13,861 nt of DNA from contig JAENJC010000007.1 of NCBI GenBank assembly GCA_016844545.1, forward strand, positions 1 to 13,861, written 5' to 3'. The DNA is from Deltaproteobacteria bacterium (GTDB lineage: Bacteria; Desulfobacterota; JAENJC01). The translations under genes were made by a program, and so were the position numbers. The notes under the pieces were generated by a model that worked only from the letters and a program-made list of their open reading frames with translations, was not told the origin of the DNA and searched no databases. Below are positions 4,494 through 12,766 of the stretch, one piece after another. Every line of letters begins with the position of its first letter. The stretch's first letter is position 1.

Positions 4494-7100
4494 ATGGAAA
4501 ACCTTACACCAGCCATGAGGCAGTACTGGGAGATAAAGGAAAGGTACCCTGATTCGATCCTCTTCTTCAGGATGGGTGACTTTTATGAGATGTTCTTTGA
4601 CGATGCAGTTACCGCGTCAAAGGTCCTTGAGATAACCCTTACGAAGAGAGGGAAGAGCGGTGGGGACGATATCCCACTGTGCGGCGTCCCTTATCATGCC
4701 GCAGACGGCTACCTGGCCAAGCTTGTGAGACACGGTTTCAGAGTGGCTGTATGCGAGCAGGTGGAGGACCCGAAGACCGCCAAGGGGGTGGTCAAGAGGG
4801 ATGTCGTTCGGGTTGTTACCCCTGGGACAGCCACAGATTCCCAGAACCTGGACGCAAAGAGCAACTCGTTCCTTATGGCTATCCATAAAACAGACGGGAA
4901 GTTCGGTCTGGCCTTCCTTGATCTGACAACAGGCGAGTTCCTTGTCACTGAACTTTCCAATATACAATCTCTGAGAGATGAAATAGGCCGCCTTGAACCA
5001 AAGGAGGTTATCGTCTCTGAAGGAGATGATGAACAGGTCGGCTTTCTTCGGGATGCCCTTGACGGGGTGGTTATAAATCGGCTTCCAGCTGACAGGTTTG
5101 ATCACGACAGGGCATTCAGAAGCATCACAGAACATTTCAAGGTTATCTCCCTGGACGGGTTCGGCCTGTCAGGACTTAAGGCCGCGACATCGGCGGCAGG
5201 GGCGGTGCTTTACTACATAAAGGACACCCAGAAGGTTGAGACCCTTCCAATAAGCGGGATCAGGAGATACAGCCTTGATGACTACCTTTTTATAGATGAT
5301 TCGGCGAGAAGGAACCTGGAGCTGGCATCTAACCTCCAGAACGGCGGGAAGAAGGGGTCTCTCCTGGGACTGATTGACGAGACAGTGACGTCCATGGGGG
5401 GGCGGAAGCTGCGGAGCTGGCTCAACTATCCGCTGATGGATGTAGACAGGATAAATGAAAGGCTCGATGCAGTCACAGAGTTGAAGGAGCGGCAGCTTGT
5501 CAGGGGGAGGCTTCGGGAGACCCTTGGAGGGGTTTATGACATAGAGCGCCTCAACTCCAGGATAACCCTTGGAAGCGCCAACGCCAAGGATATGGTTGCA
5601 ATGGCCTCCTCTCTGAAGAGGATACCTGAGATAAGGGAAACCCTGAAGGCAGAGAGAAGCGAGGAGCAAGGAAGGCTCCTCATGGATGTAATAGAGGGGC
5701 TGGATGACCTCCCTGATGTGGTGAAACTCATAGACAATGCCGTTGCGGAAAACCCTCCATTTATACTCAGGGAAGGCGGTATCATAAGGGACGGTTACAA
5801 TCAGGAGCTGGACGACCTGCGCTCTATCAGCAGGGATGGTAAGGGTTATATAGCAAGGATTGAGTCAAGGGAAAAGGAGCGCACAGGGATAAACTCCCTG
5901 AAGGTTCGTTACAACAAGGTCTTTGGTTACTATATAGAGGTCACCCAGGCAAACCTTTCCGCCATTCCTGCGGATTACATAAGAAAGCAGACCCTGGTAA
6001 ATGCCGAAAGGTTCATAACACCTGAGTTGAAGGAGTACGAGGCAACGGTACTCACGGCTGAGGAGAGGATAAGGGAGATCGAGTATCGCCTCTTTCAGGA
6101 GGTAAGGGAGAGGGTTGCGACGGAATCGGCCCGGATACAGAAGACATCGGAAGGCCTGGCAATAGTTGATGCCATAGCCTCTCTGGCCGAGGTGGCAGAC
6201 AGGTTTAACTATACAAGACCTAAAATATCGGACTCCGGTCCTCTTCGGATAGTAAGCGGAAGGCATCCTATCGTTTCGAGCATCTCCCGTTCCAACAGGT
6301 TCGTCCCGAACGACACATTCCTTGATTCCGATGAAAACCAGATAGCCATCATCACAGGCCCCAATATGGCAGGGAAATCCACATACATACGACAGGTGGC
6401 CCTCATCACCATCATGGCCCAGATGGGGAGCTTCGTCCCAGCCGAGGAGGCCGAGATAGGGGTGGTGGACAGGGTTTTCAGCAGGGTCGGGGCATCGGAC
6501 GACCTCTCCAAGGGGCAGAGCACATTCATGGTGGAGATGACGGAGACAGCCAACATCCTGAACAACGGCACATCGAAAAGCCTTATAATCCTTGATGAGA
6601 TAGGTCGGGGGACATCCACATTTGACGGACTGAGCATTGCCTGGGCAGTGGCAGAATACATTTCCGACAGGGTAAAGGCAAAGACACTCTTCGCCACTCA
6701 CTATCACGAGCTTACAGACCTGGCCCTTCTCAGGGAAAACATAAGGAATTTTAACGTAGCTGTAAGGGAGTGGAACGACCAGGTAATCTTCCTGCACAAG
6801 ATAGTACCAGGAGGTGCAGACAGGTCTTACGGCATTCATGTGGCCAGGCTGGCCGGCCTCCCCCAGGAAGTCCTGGGAAGGGCCAGGGAGATACTCCTGA
6901 ACCTTGAGAAAGGGGAATTCTCTTCCGAGGGAATGCCGAAGCTGGCTCAGACAAAAAAAGGCAGGGGCCAGTTAGAGGCGCAACTGCCGTTGTTTGCCCA
7001 AAAAGATATACTCAGGGATGAGCTGAGGGCGGTTGATGCAAATAACATGACCCCTCTTCAGGCACTGGCAAAACTTGAGGAACTCAAGAGGCTGATTTGA
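4494..7100 (+). CDS. mutS: DNA mismatch repair ATPase MutS
   Basis: The 868-aa protein is full length for MutS1. It recognises mismatches and small loops, then recruits MutL after ATP binding. The mismatch-reading Phe-x-Glu is at F30-Y31-E32 within FFRMGDFYEMFF. The middle holds the connector, lever and clamp regions. The ATPase has Walker A GPNMAGKS (622-629), the ST-rich GQSTFMVEM segment, Walker B LIILDE (Asp701-Glu702) followed by IGRGTSTFDG, and the ATHYHEL histidine motif. QLPLF (830-834) fits a sliding-clamp-binding motif, and the C terminus ends in the usual MTPLQALAKLEELKRL. ATG 4494 gives the family N terminus (MENLTPAMRQYWEIKE), but no clear ribosome-binding site precedes it. The neighbouring toxin module is divergent, with a 131-bp shared upstream region. 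moaC follows 48 bp downstream. Confidence 0.97.
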   Translation: MENLTPAMRQYWEIKERYPDSILFFRMGDFYEMFFDDAVTASKVLEITLTKRGKSGGDDIPLCGVPYHAADGYLAKLVRHGFRVAVCEQVEDPKTAKGVVKRDVVRVVTPGTATDSQNLDAKSNSFLMAIHKTDGKFGLAFLDLTTGEFLVTELSNIQSLRDEIGRLEPKEVIVSEGDDEQVGFLRDALDGVVINRLPADRFDHDRAFRSITEHFKVISLDGFGLSGLKAATSAAGAVLYYIKDTQKVETLPISGIRRYSLDDYLFIDDSARRNLELASNLQNGGKKGSLLGLIDETVTSMGGRKLRSWLNYPLMDVDRINERLDAVTELKERQLVRGRLRETLGGVYDIERLNSRITLGSANAKDMVAMASSLKRIPEIRETLKAERSEEQGRLLMDVIEGLDDLPDVVKLIDNAVAENPPFILREGGIIRDGYNQELDDLRSISRDGKGYIARIESREKERTGINSLKVRYNKVFGYYIEVTQANLSAIPADYIRKQTLVNAERFITPELKEYEATVLTAEERIREIEYRLFQEVRERVATESARIQKTSEGLAIVDAIASLAEVADRFNYTRPKISDSGPLRIVSGRHPIVSSISRSNRFVPNDTFLDSDENQIAIITGPNMAGKSTYIRQVALITIMAQMGSFVPAEEAEIGVVDRVFSRVGASDDLSKGQSTFMVEMTETANILNNGTSKSLIILDEIGRGTSTFDGLSIAWAVAEYISDRVKAKTLFATHYHELTDLALLRENIRNFNVAVREWNDQVIFLHKIVPGGADRSYGIHVARLAGLPQEVLGRAREILLNLEKGEFSSEGMPKLAQTKKGRGQLEAQLPLFAQKDILRDELRAVDANNMTPLQALAKLEELKRLI

Positions 7101-7148
7101 TTCAGGTTCTATGTTGACAATAAGTCCGCAAGGTGGCATTCTTACAGC

Positions 7149-7643
7149 ATGGAAAATAAACTGACTCACTTTAATTCAGATGGAAGGGCAAGGATGGTGG
7201 ACGTGTCCGCCAAGGAGGCAACCGAAAGGGTTGCCGTAGCAGGCGGGAAGGTGCGGATGCAGCCCGATACCCTTAAGCTCATACAGGCAGGGAAGATGAA
7301 AAAGGGAGATGTACTCGCAGTCGCCCAGGTAGCCGGGATCATGGGGGCAAAGAAGACATCGGAACTGATCCCCATGTGCCATCCTCTTTTTCTAACGTCC
7401 GTAGATATAACCTTCAGAGAAGATGCCGCCTTGGATTTAGACGGCCTCGTATCCATCCATGTAGAGGCCAGGGTCAAGACCACTGGCCAGACAGGGGTTG
7501 AAATGGAGGCCCTCACCGCAGTCACCACGACACTCCTTACCATATACGACATGTGCAAGGCCATTGATAAAGGGATGGTATTTGAGGATATATCCCTTCT
7601 GTCCAAGACCGGCGGGAAGTCTGGAGAGTACAGAAGGAAGTAA
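7149..7643 (+). CDS. moaC: cyclic pyranopterin monophosphate synthase MoaC
   Basis: The 164-aa enzyme performs the second half of the first step of molybdenum cofactor synthesis. It converts the 3',8-cyclo-GTP made by MoaA into cyclic pyranopterin monophosphate. Family motifs are intact: MVDVS (16-20), KKGDVLAVAQVAGIMGAKKT (51-70), MCHPL (76-80), TGVEMEAL (115-122), YDMCKAID (133-140) and KTGGKSGEYRR (153-163). These hold the conserved Lys, His and Asp active-site residues. The start fits the family length. The closest Shine-Dalgarno-like sequence (AAGGTGG) is rather far, about 12 bp. moaA follows after 3 bp, so substrate producer and user are made together. Confidence 0.97.
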   Translation: MENKLTHFNSDGRARMVDVSAKEATERVAVAGGKVRMQPDTLKLIQAGKMKKGDVLAVAQVAGIMGAKKTSELIPMCHPLFLTSVDITFREDAALDLDGLVSIHVEARVKTTGQTGVEMEALTAVTTTLLTIYDMCKAIDKGMVFEDISLLSKTGGKSGEYRRK

Positions 7644-7646
7644 ATT

Positions 7647-8636
7647 ATGGCTATAACAGACTCCTACAACCGAAAGATTGATTATCTCAGGATCTCCGTG
7701 ACCGACAGGTGCAACATGCGCTGCGCCTACTGCATGCCGCTCGAAGGGATCAAGCTCATTCCGCATCATGAAGTTCTTCATTACGGGGAGATAAGGGAGA
7801 TAGTGAAGGCTGGCGCACTCCTTGGCATAAAGAGCATCCGGCTTACTGGCGGCGAGCCTACCATAAGAAGGGACCTGTCAAGGTTCATCTCCATGCTTAA
7901 AGAGGTTGAAGGGATCGAAGAGGTCACCCTGACCACCAACGCCCTCCTTCTTTCAAAACTGGCACAGGAGTTCAAGGATGCGGGACTGGACAGGGTCAAT
8001 ATAAGTCTCGATTCGCTGAAACCGGAGAGGTTCTCTGAGATAACCAGAGGCGGGGACCTGAAGGCGGTACTGGAAGGGATTCAGGCCGCTCTCGATGCCG
8101 ACCTTTCGCCGGTTAAGCTGAACGTCGTGGTCATTCCCGGCTTTAACGATGACGAGATAGAGGATATGGCAGCCTTGAGCATCGAAAGACCTCTTCATGT
8201 ACGCTACATCGAATTCATGCCCATTGGAGACCAGAGGCTTCATAAAGAGAAGAAGTATATCAAAACCGCTGAACTGGTTGAGAGATTGAAAAAAAAGTTT
8301 GAGATATCAGTTGCGAATAAGGGTGCGGGTATGGGGCCTGCCAGTTCGTACAGGATCAAAGGCGCGAAAGGTACCATCGGTTTCATAAGCTCCATAAGCG
8401 AGCACTTTTGCAGTACCTGCAATCGGCTCAGGCTTTCTTCGGACGGCTGGCTCAGGTCATGTCTCTTCAATGAAAACCTGGCCGTTGACATGAAGACCCC
8501 TCTCAGGAACGGCGCATCCCTGGATGACTTGAAAGAACTGTTTATGAAGGCCGCAGGGATAAAACCGGTTGGACATGAACTGGATACAAGAGGTTCACTT
8601 GATTTCAAGAGGACCATGTCACAGATAGGGGGGTAG
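7647..8636 (+). CDS. moaA: GTP 3',8-cyclase MoaA (radical SAM)
   Basis: The 329-aa radical SAM enzyme converts GTP to 3',8-cyclo-GTP, the first step of molybdenum cofactor synthesis. The SAM-binding iron-sulfur cluster motif CNMRCAYC is at Cys22, Cys26 and Cys29, and LTGGEPTIRRD (67-77) follows. The second cluster ligands are Cys255, Cys258 and Cys272 (FCSTCNRLRL...RSCLF). The C-terminal Gly328-Gly329 dipeptide needed for catalysis is present. ATG 7647 is preceded by AGAAGGAAG at the end of moaC. The TAG stop (8634-8636) is followed in the same frame by alanine racemase sequence. Confidence 0.97.
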   Translation: MAITDSYNRKIDYLRISVTDRCNMRCAYCMPLEGIKLIPHHEVLHYGEIREIVKAGALLGIKSIRLTGGEPTIRRDLSRFISMLKEVEGIEEVTLTTNALLLSKLAQEFKDAGLDRVNISLDSLKPERFSEITRGGDLKAVLEGIQAALDADLSPVKLNVVVIPGFNDDEIEDMAALSIERPLHVRYIEFMPIGDQRLHKEKKYIKTAELVERLKKKFEISVANKGAGMGPASSYRIKGAKGTIGFISSISEHFCSTCNRLRLSSDGWLRSCLFNENLAVDMKTPLRNGASLDDLKELFMKAAGIKPVGHELDTRGSLDFKRTMSQIGG

Positions 8637-8642
8637 GATAAA

Positions 8643-9779
8643 ATTTCAAATCTTTCAAATTATAAACCTTTCGGAAGACCTACACTGGCCGAGATAGATC
8701 TGGATGCCCTTGGTTATAATTACAGAAAGATAAAAGAAAAGGCAGGGGACAAAAAAGTACTTGCCGTTGTAAAGGGCAACGCCTATGGACATGGCGCTGT
8801 GGAGGTTTCAAGTGAGCTGGAAAGACTTGGAGCCGAGATGTTCGGTGTCGCCATCCTCCCTGAAGGGGTTGAACTAAGGAATGCTGGGATCAGGAGGCCG
8901 ATACTCCTTCTGAACGGCATATTCCTCGGAGAAGCTGAATATGTGCTTAAGCACGACCTTACCCCTGTTATCTTTTCAATAGATACCGCCCTAGAGATTT
9001 CCAATGAGGCTGCTAAGGCTGGAAAGACAGTACCTGTGCATGTAAAGATAGATACAGGGATGAGGAGGCTTGGGGTCTTGCCGGACGATGTAGAGCAGTT
9101 TTTCGGAAGACTCAAAAAACTGAATAATATAAAGGTTGAAGGTCTCCTCTCCCACTTTGCAACAGCTGATAGCAAGGACAGAGGGTTCATGGATGAGCAG
9201 GTCGGTGCTTTTTCTGATGTAGTCGGGAAAATCAGGTCTATGGGGTTTTCCCCTGAGTATATCCATATAGCCAACAGTGCCGGTATAATTGCAGACGATC
9301 TCCCTGATTATCTCAACATGGTGAGGCCTGGAATAACCCTTTACGGCTCCTACCCCTCTATCTGGTTCCGGGATAAGATAGACCTTAAGCCGGTCATGAC
9401 CCTTAGAAGCGGGATAGTCCAGATAAAGAAGGTTAAGAAAGGTGAGAGTGTAAGTTATGCAAGGAAGTTCACGGCTGAGATAGACAGCGTTATAGCGGTG
9501 GCGCCGATAGGATATGCAGACGGGTATCCGAGGCACCTTTCCAATATTGGTGAGGTAATAATCAGGGGGATGTCCGCTAAAGTTGCAGGGCTTGTATGCA
9601 TGGATCTCCTGATGATAGATGTATCCGATATCCCTGAGGTATCTGTAGGTGATAAAGTGATTCTGTGGGGTGCCGGGATGCATGTTGACGAACTGGCAAG
9701 GAAGTCGGGAACCATTTCATACGAACTGTTTTGCAGGGTCTCAGGGAGGGTGCCGAGGGTCTACATTAGTGGTCAGTAG
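8643..9779 (+). CDS. alr: alanine racemase, apparent ATT start
   Basis: This PLP enzyme interconverts L- and D-alanine for peptidoglycan. The PLP lysine is Lys44 in AVVKGNAYGHGA, the second catalytic base is Tyr272 in ESVSYARKF, and GYADGYPR (about 290-297) supplies the PLP-contacting Arg. Family sequence begins at RPTLAEIDLDALGYNYR, encoded from 8676. The frame runs back to the moaA stop (8634-8636) without any ATG, GTG or TTG before Lys44. The first GTG (8799) would remove the catalytic lysine, so it cannot be the true start. ATT 8643 gives ISNLSNYKPFGRPT, a normal N terminus, with GGGGGGTAGGA a few bases upstream and a total of 378 aa, usual for Alr. The last codons are already part of the heptad repeat at 9770-9845. 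Confidence 0.9.
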   Translation: MSNLSNYKPFGRPTLAEIDLDALGYNYRKIKEKAGDKKVLAVVKGNAYGHGAVEVSSELERLGAEMFGVAILPEGVELRNAGIRRPILLLNGIFLGEAEYVLKHDLTPVIFSIDTALEISNEAAKAGKTVPVHVKIDTGMRRLGVLPDDVEQFFGRLKKLNNIKVEGLLSHFATADSKDRGFMDEQVGAFSDVVGKIRSMGFSPEYIHIANSAGIIADDLPDYLNMVRPGITLYGSYPSIWFRDKIDLKPVMTLRSGIVQIKKVKKGESVSYARKFTAEIDSVIAVAPIGYADGYPRHLSNIGEVIIRGMSAKVAGLVCMDLLMIDVSDIPEVSVGDKVILWGAGMHVDELARKSGTISYELFCRVSGRVPRVYISGQ

Positions 9780-9845
9780 TCAGTTGTCAGTGGACAGAAG
9801 TAGAAGTGTCTGGCGCTGACCACCGACCACCGGCCACCGACCACT
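9770..9845. repeat. inverted pair of heptad repeat arrays
   Basis: The left part is GGTCAGT, AGTCAGT, TGTCAGT in tandem from 9773. The right part (about 9816-9845) is a run of CGACCAC-type heptads ending in ACCACT. The right array is roughly the reverse complement of the left, giving a long imperfect stem with a ~20-bp loop. It encodes the last residues of Alr (SGQ) and fills the gap to mlaE, leaving mlaE without a recognisable ribosome-binding site. Confidence 0.75.
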
Positions 9846-9851
9846 ATCATT

Positions 9852-10622
9852 ATGTTGCGACTTTTTCACATACTTGGTTCAAAGATCATCCGCTTTATAG
9901 AAGAGGCTGGGAGGATTGTCCTCCTCCTTTTCCAGACCATAAGGTGGGCTGTGCGGCCGCCCTATGCAGTCAGGGACATACTCCGGCAGATGGAGCAAGT
10001 AGGGGTCAACTCCATGCCCGTTGTTCTTATTACGGCTACATTCACAGGGATGGTTCTGGCGCTTCAGAGTTATACAGGTTTCAAGAGGTTCAATGCGGAA
10101 TCGCTGGTCGGGACGGTTGTGGCCCTTTCTATGACGAGGGAATTAGGCCCTGTTCTTACAGGCCTGATGGTTTCGGGCAGGGTCGGGGCCTCCATGGCGG
10201 CGGAGCTTGGGACCATGAGGGTTACTGAGCAGATTGACGCCCTGCTTACCCTTGCAACCAATCCTGTCAAGTATCTTATAGTCCCCAGATTCATTGCTGC
10301 CCTGATAGTTCTTCCGGTTCTTACTGTTATTGCCGATATTGTCGGTATTGCTGGCGGCTATTTCATAGGTGTCAACCTCCTTGGTGCAAACCCTACTGTT
10401 TATATAAAGAGGACCAAGGAGTACCTGGAGATGGATGATATATACGGCGGACTCCTGAAGGCCGCAGTGTTCGGGATAATAATTGCCCTTATTGGCTGCT
10501 ATCAAGGGTTCTATACAAAGGGAGGGGCCGAAGGGGTCGGCATAGCCACCACCAGGGCCGTAGTGTTGTCTTCAATGCTTATACTTATTTCAAATTACTT
10601 TATAACGGCATTTCTGTTCTGA
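9852..10622 (+). CDS. mlaE: MlaE family ABC transporter permease (lipid asymmetry)
   Basis: The 256-aa inner-membrane protein belongs to the MlaE (DUF140) permease family, which moves phospholipid between inner and outer membranes with an MlaF ATPase and an MCE-domain MlaD. Family landmarks are FTGMVLALQSYTGFKRF (64-80), ELGPVLTGLMVSGRVGASMA (97-116), AELGTMRVTEQIDAL (117-131) and the C-terminal GFYTKGGAEGVGIATTRAVV (219-238). At least five hydrophobic segments are visible. ATG 9852 fits the family start, but the repeat just upstream leaves no Shine-Dalgarno sequence. The expected next gene, mlaF, appears only at 13744, about 3.1 kb away. Confidence 0.93.
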   Translation: MLRLFHILGSKIIRFIEEAGRIVLLLFQTIRWAVRPPYAVRDILRQMEQVGVNSMPVVLITATFTGMVLALQSYTGFKRFNAESLVGTVVALSMTRELGPVLTGLMVSGRVGASMAAELGTMRVTEQIDALLTLATNPVKYLIVPRFIAALIVLPVLTVIADIVGIAGGYFIGVNLLGANPTVYIKRTKEYLEMDDIYGGLLKAAVFGIIIALIGCYQGFYTKGGAEGVGIATTRAVVLSSMLILISNYFITAFLF

Positions 10623-10655
10623 GTTGTTTCCATCATGGAATCTCTTCCCCTTCAA

Positions 10656-10675
10656 GGGTTTATGCCCTGTGGGTA
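10656..10675 (+). repeat. 20-bp repeat, copy 1
   Basis: GGGTTTATGCCCTGTGGGTA. It matches the copy at 12633-12652 at 19 of 20 positions in the same orientation. The two copies bracket the DUF1566 gene. A perfect small palindrome, TTCCAT-c-ATGGAA, lies just upstream (about 10628-10640). Confidence 0.8.
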
Positions 10676-10715
10676 GAGAATTAAGATGGGGATGGGGTAT
10701 GAAAAAGGAGCTTCT

Positions 10716-12572
10716 ATGAAACATATCTTTGCGTTTGTTGTTGCCATCCTTCTTACGGGCGCATTTTTTGGAATTGTGAATGCCGGGCCAGCCAGCGAAT
10801 GGGTATCCCTTTCTTCCGACGCTGAGAGCGAATTAAAGCAGAAGATCAAGTCCGAGGTGGAAAAGAGGGACACATTTTCCACTTCGCAGGAAGAGTCGGC
10901 GAATCTTCGGACTGTAGAGGAAGAGAAGTCGAAAGAGGACTCCGGGTATAAAAGCTCGATTGCCGCCCTTACCGTCGAATTCAATAAATATAAAAAGGAT
11001 AGAGACGGTCTAACTACACAGTTTCAGGCCGCCTCAACCGAATTTGAGGAGTTGCAAAAGGAGTTCAAAAATATCAAAAACGCTATAGAGAATTATGATA
11101 GCCAGATAGTCCGTTATGAGTTGGATATAAAAACACAGAAAGAATCGTTTACAAAGTGGTTAAAGACGGAGAAGCAGGGCGAGGCGGTGGTTGCCGTCAT
11201 TTATACAAGGGGGTTCAAGGATGTTGCCCACGAGCTTGAGAAGCAGGCCGACACGGCATCTGCGCCTCTCATGGCGGCGCAGATGGGGACTTATGTCAAA
11301 TCCTACTCTACCGTCATTAATAGCGTACTCGTTAAGGATGTTATTAAGGGGACCGAAGAAGGCACAGCCAAATGGAACGGCGAGGAGCCTTTGCGGATGG
11401 AGCTTGACAAGGGAGCAAAGGGAACGGTTTATCTAAGGATAAAACGGTATGAACTATACCCGTTCCAGGCCCCTGCATCCGGAAAGATTAACGGCAGCGC
11501 TGCCTCCGACAAAATGTCGGCGGCTTCTGTTCAGACAATGCAGGACCTGGAGGCATTCCTCTCAAAAAATGGGTATGCGCCTAAAAGCCTTGTCCTTTCA
11601 AGAGTGGAAACATGGGTGAAAGAGGCAGGCCTATTCAATCAGCAGGCTGACACTGCACTAAATTTCCAGAACAGGGCCTTTGAGGAAAAGATTTCCCGTC
11701 TTAACGAAAAGATTACGAACTCAAGGTCTGATAAAGAGCTTCAGCTAAGCGCTTTAAAAAGAAAGGAACCGGCATATAAAAAGATGGAGGCGGAGCTTGA
11801 CGCCCTTCGCATGAAGAAGGATGAGGCCGAAAAACTGTTAAGTGAAGCCCAGTCCCGGTTATCCGACAAGAAGCACACCCGCGAAACAGTAATTATAAAG
11901 ACTGCGCTGGTTACTCCAAGCGGTTCCCAGACCCCGGCTGAGGCTGTGGCAGAGATGGTTATGGATAAGCTCAGCGACGTAAAGAACGATGCAAGGGTTC
12001 AGCACTCAACCTCGACCGTAACTGTGGTAAACTCCCAGTTAGCCGGAGAAACCGTCGCGCAGGCCGTAACAGAGGCAAAGATAAAGGGAGTAAGATTGAT
12101 CTCCTTTATCAACGAGGGGGACAGTGTAAAGGTAAAGATGGCATTTCGTGTGAAGACGGTGTTGATTAACGAAATTCAGAGTGCTAAAAAAGTTGCAGAA
12201 CAATACACAGACAATGGAAATGGGACAGTAACCGCCAATAAGACAGGCTTAATATGGCAAAAACAGGACAATAATAAAACAAGGGATTGGAGCAATGCTA
12301 TGTCCTATTGCGATGGTTTAATTCTTGCCGGCTATTCGGATTGGAGGTTGCCGTCAAAAGATGAGCTTGAGACGCTTGTAGATAGATCTAAAAGCAGCCC
12401 CTCAATTGATACAACATTTTTTCCTAATACAATCTCGTCGGTCTACTGGTCTTCCACTACTTACGCTGGCCTTACTACGAACGCGTGGTACGTGAACTTC
12501 GACTACGGCTACACGTTCTACAATAATAAGACTAACACTTACTATGCGCGTTGCGTTCGAGGAGGACAGTGA
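10716..12572 (+). CDS. secreted coiled-coil protein with C-terminal DUF1566 domain, candidate DGR target
   Basis: The 618-aa protein starts at ATG 10716, 5 bp after AAAGGAGC; an in-frame ATG 30 bp upstream lacks such a site and would precede the signal sequence. Residues 1-23 form a signal peptide ending VNA, with no lipobox. Two charged coiled-coil regions (about 80-150 and 315-390) flank a mixed middle part. A domain around 405-485 precedes DUF1566 (about 497-618: GLIWQKQ, WSNAMSYCDGLILAGYSDWR, VYWSSTTY, AWYVNF, RCVRGG), a C-type-lectin-related fold. The last ~40 residues are rich in Tyr, Asn and Thr at alternating positions, as in variable regions of diversity-generating retroelements. Probably surface-exposed or periplasmic with a ligand-binding tip (inference). 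It is unrelated to its Mla neighbours and may be an insertion. Confidence 0.85.
   Translation: MKHIFAFVVAILLTGAFFGIVNAGPASEWVSLSSDAESELKQKIKSEVEKRDTFSTSQEESANLRTVEEEKSKEDSGYKSSIAALTVEFNKYKKDRDGLTTQFQAASTEFEELQKEFKNIKNAIENYDSQIVRYELDIKTQKESFTKWLKTEKQGEAVVAVIYTRGFKDVAHELEKQADTASAPLMAAQMGTYVKSYSTVINSVLVKDVIKGTEEGTAKWNGEEPLRMELDKGAKGTVYLRIKRYELYPFQAPASGKINGSAASDKMSAASVQTMQDLEAFLSKNGYAPKSLVLSRVETWVKEAGLFNQQADTALNFQNRAFEEKISRLNEKITNSRSDKELQLSALKRKEPAYKKMEAELDALRMKKDEAEKLLSEAQSRLSDKKHTRETVIIKTALVTPSGSQTPAEAVAEMVMDKLSDVKNDARVQHSTSTVTVVNSQLAGETVAQAVTEAKIKGVRLISFINEGDSVKVKMAFRVKTVLINEIQSAKKVAEQYTDNGNGTVTANKTGLIWQKQDNNKTRDWSNAMSYCDGLILAGYSDWRLPSKDELETLVDRSKSSPSIDTTFFPNTISSVYWSSTTYAGLTTNAWYVNFDYGYTFYNNKTNTYYARCVRGGQ
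12441..12572 (+). other. candidate DGR variable region (3' end of the DUF1566 gene)
   Basis: From YWSSTTY to the stop, the codons alternate between fixed residues (AWYV, F, G, K, ARCVRGG) and positions filled by TAC, GAC, TTC, AAC, AAT and ACT. That is the set expected if adenines in AAY template codons are mutated. The fixed end GCGCGTTGCGTTCG (from 12546) could be the initiation-of-mutagenic-homing segment. Codon use (CGT, CGA, GCG, ACG) differs from the rest of the gene. No template copy or reverse transcriptase is in the window. Confidence 0.6.
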
Positions 12573-12632
12573 ATCGGTTATTTGATTATCTTTTATTTGG
12601 TTTTATGTCTTTTGCAATTGTGGGGGGTACAG

Positions 12633-12652
12633 GGGTTTATGCCCCGTGGGTA
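12633..12652 (+). repeat. 20-bp repeat, copy 2
   Basis: GGGTTTATGCCCCGTGGGTA, one mismatch from copy 1 at 10656-10675. Here it is nested in a larger inverted repeat, with ACAGGGG before it and CCCCTGT after it (to about 12664). Confidence 0.8.
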
Positions 12653-12655
12653 CGA

Positions 12656-12678
12656 AGCCCCTGTCGGCGGGCGTTTTT
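12656..12678 (+). terminator. weak rho-independent terminator candidate after the DUF1566 gene
   Basis: GCCC (12657-12660) can pair with GGGC (12669-12672), followed closely by five Ts (12674-12678). The stem is short, and the segment overlaps a repeat, so this is tentative. Confidence 0.3.
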
Positions 12679-12681
12679 AGA

Positions 12682-12745
12682 TTGTCATTTCGACTGAAAG
12701 GAGAAATCTTAAAAACAGGATTCCTCTCTTCATTCGGAATGACAA
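12682..12745. repeat. REP/MITE-like element with TTGTCATT ends
   Basis: TTGTCATT (12682-12689) and AATGACAA (12738-12745) are perfect 8-bp inverted ends of a 64-bp element with the internal run CGACTGAAAGGAGAAATCTT. The TGTCATTTCGA...GAGAAATCT wording is one I recognise as a dispersed repeat in many bacterial genomes. Confidence 0.65.
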
Positions 12746-12766
12746 AGGGAAGCGAAATGATAAGAA

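Noticed and set aside
5865..6839. Long (324-codon) minus-strand open frame opposite mutS
   Set aside because: It is a shadow of the mutS reading frame, low in typical protein character, with no start signals or homology.
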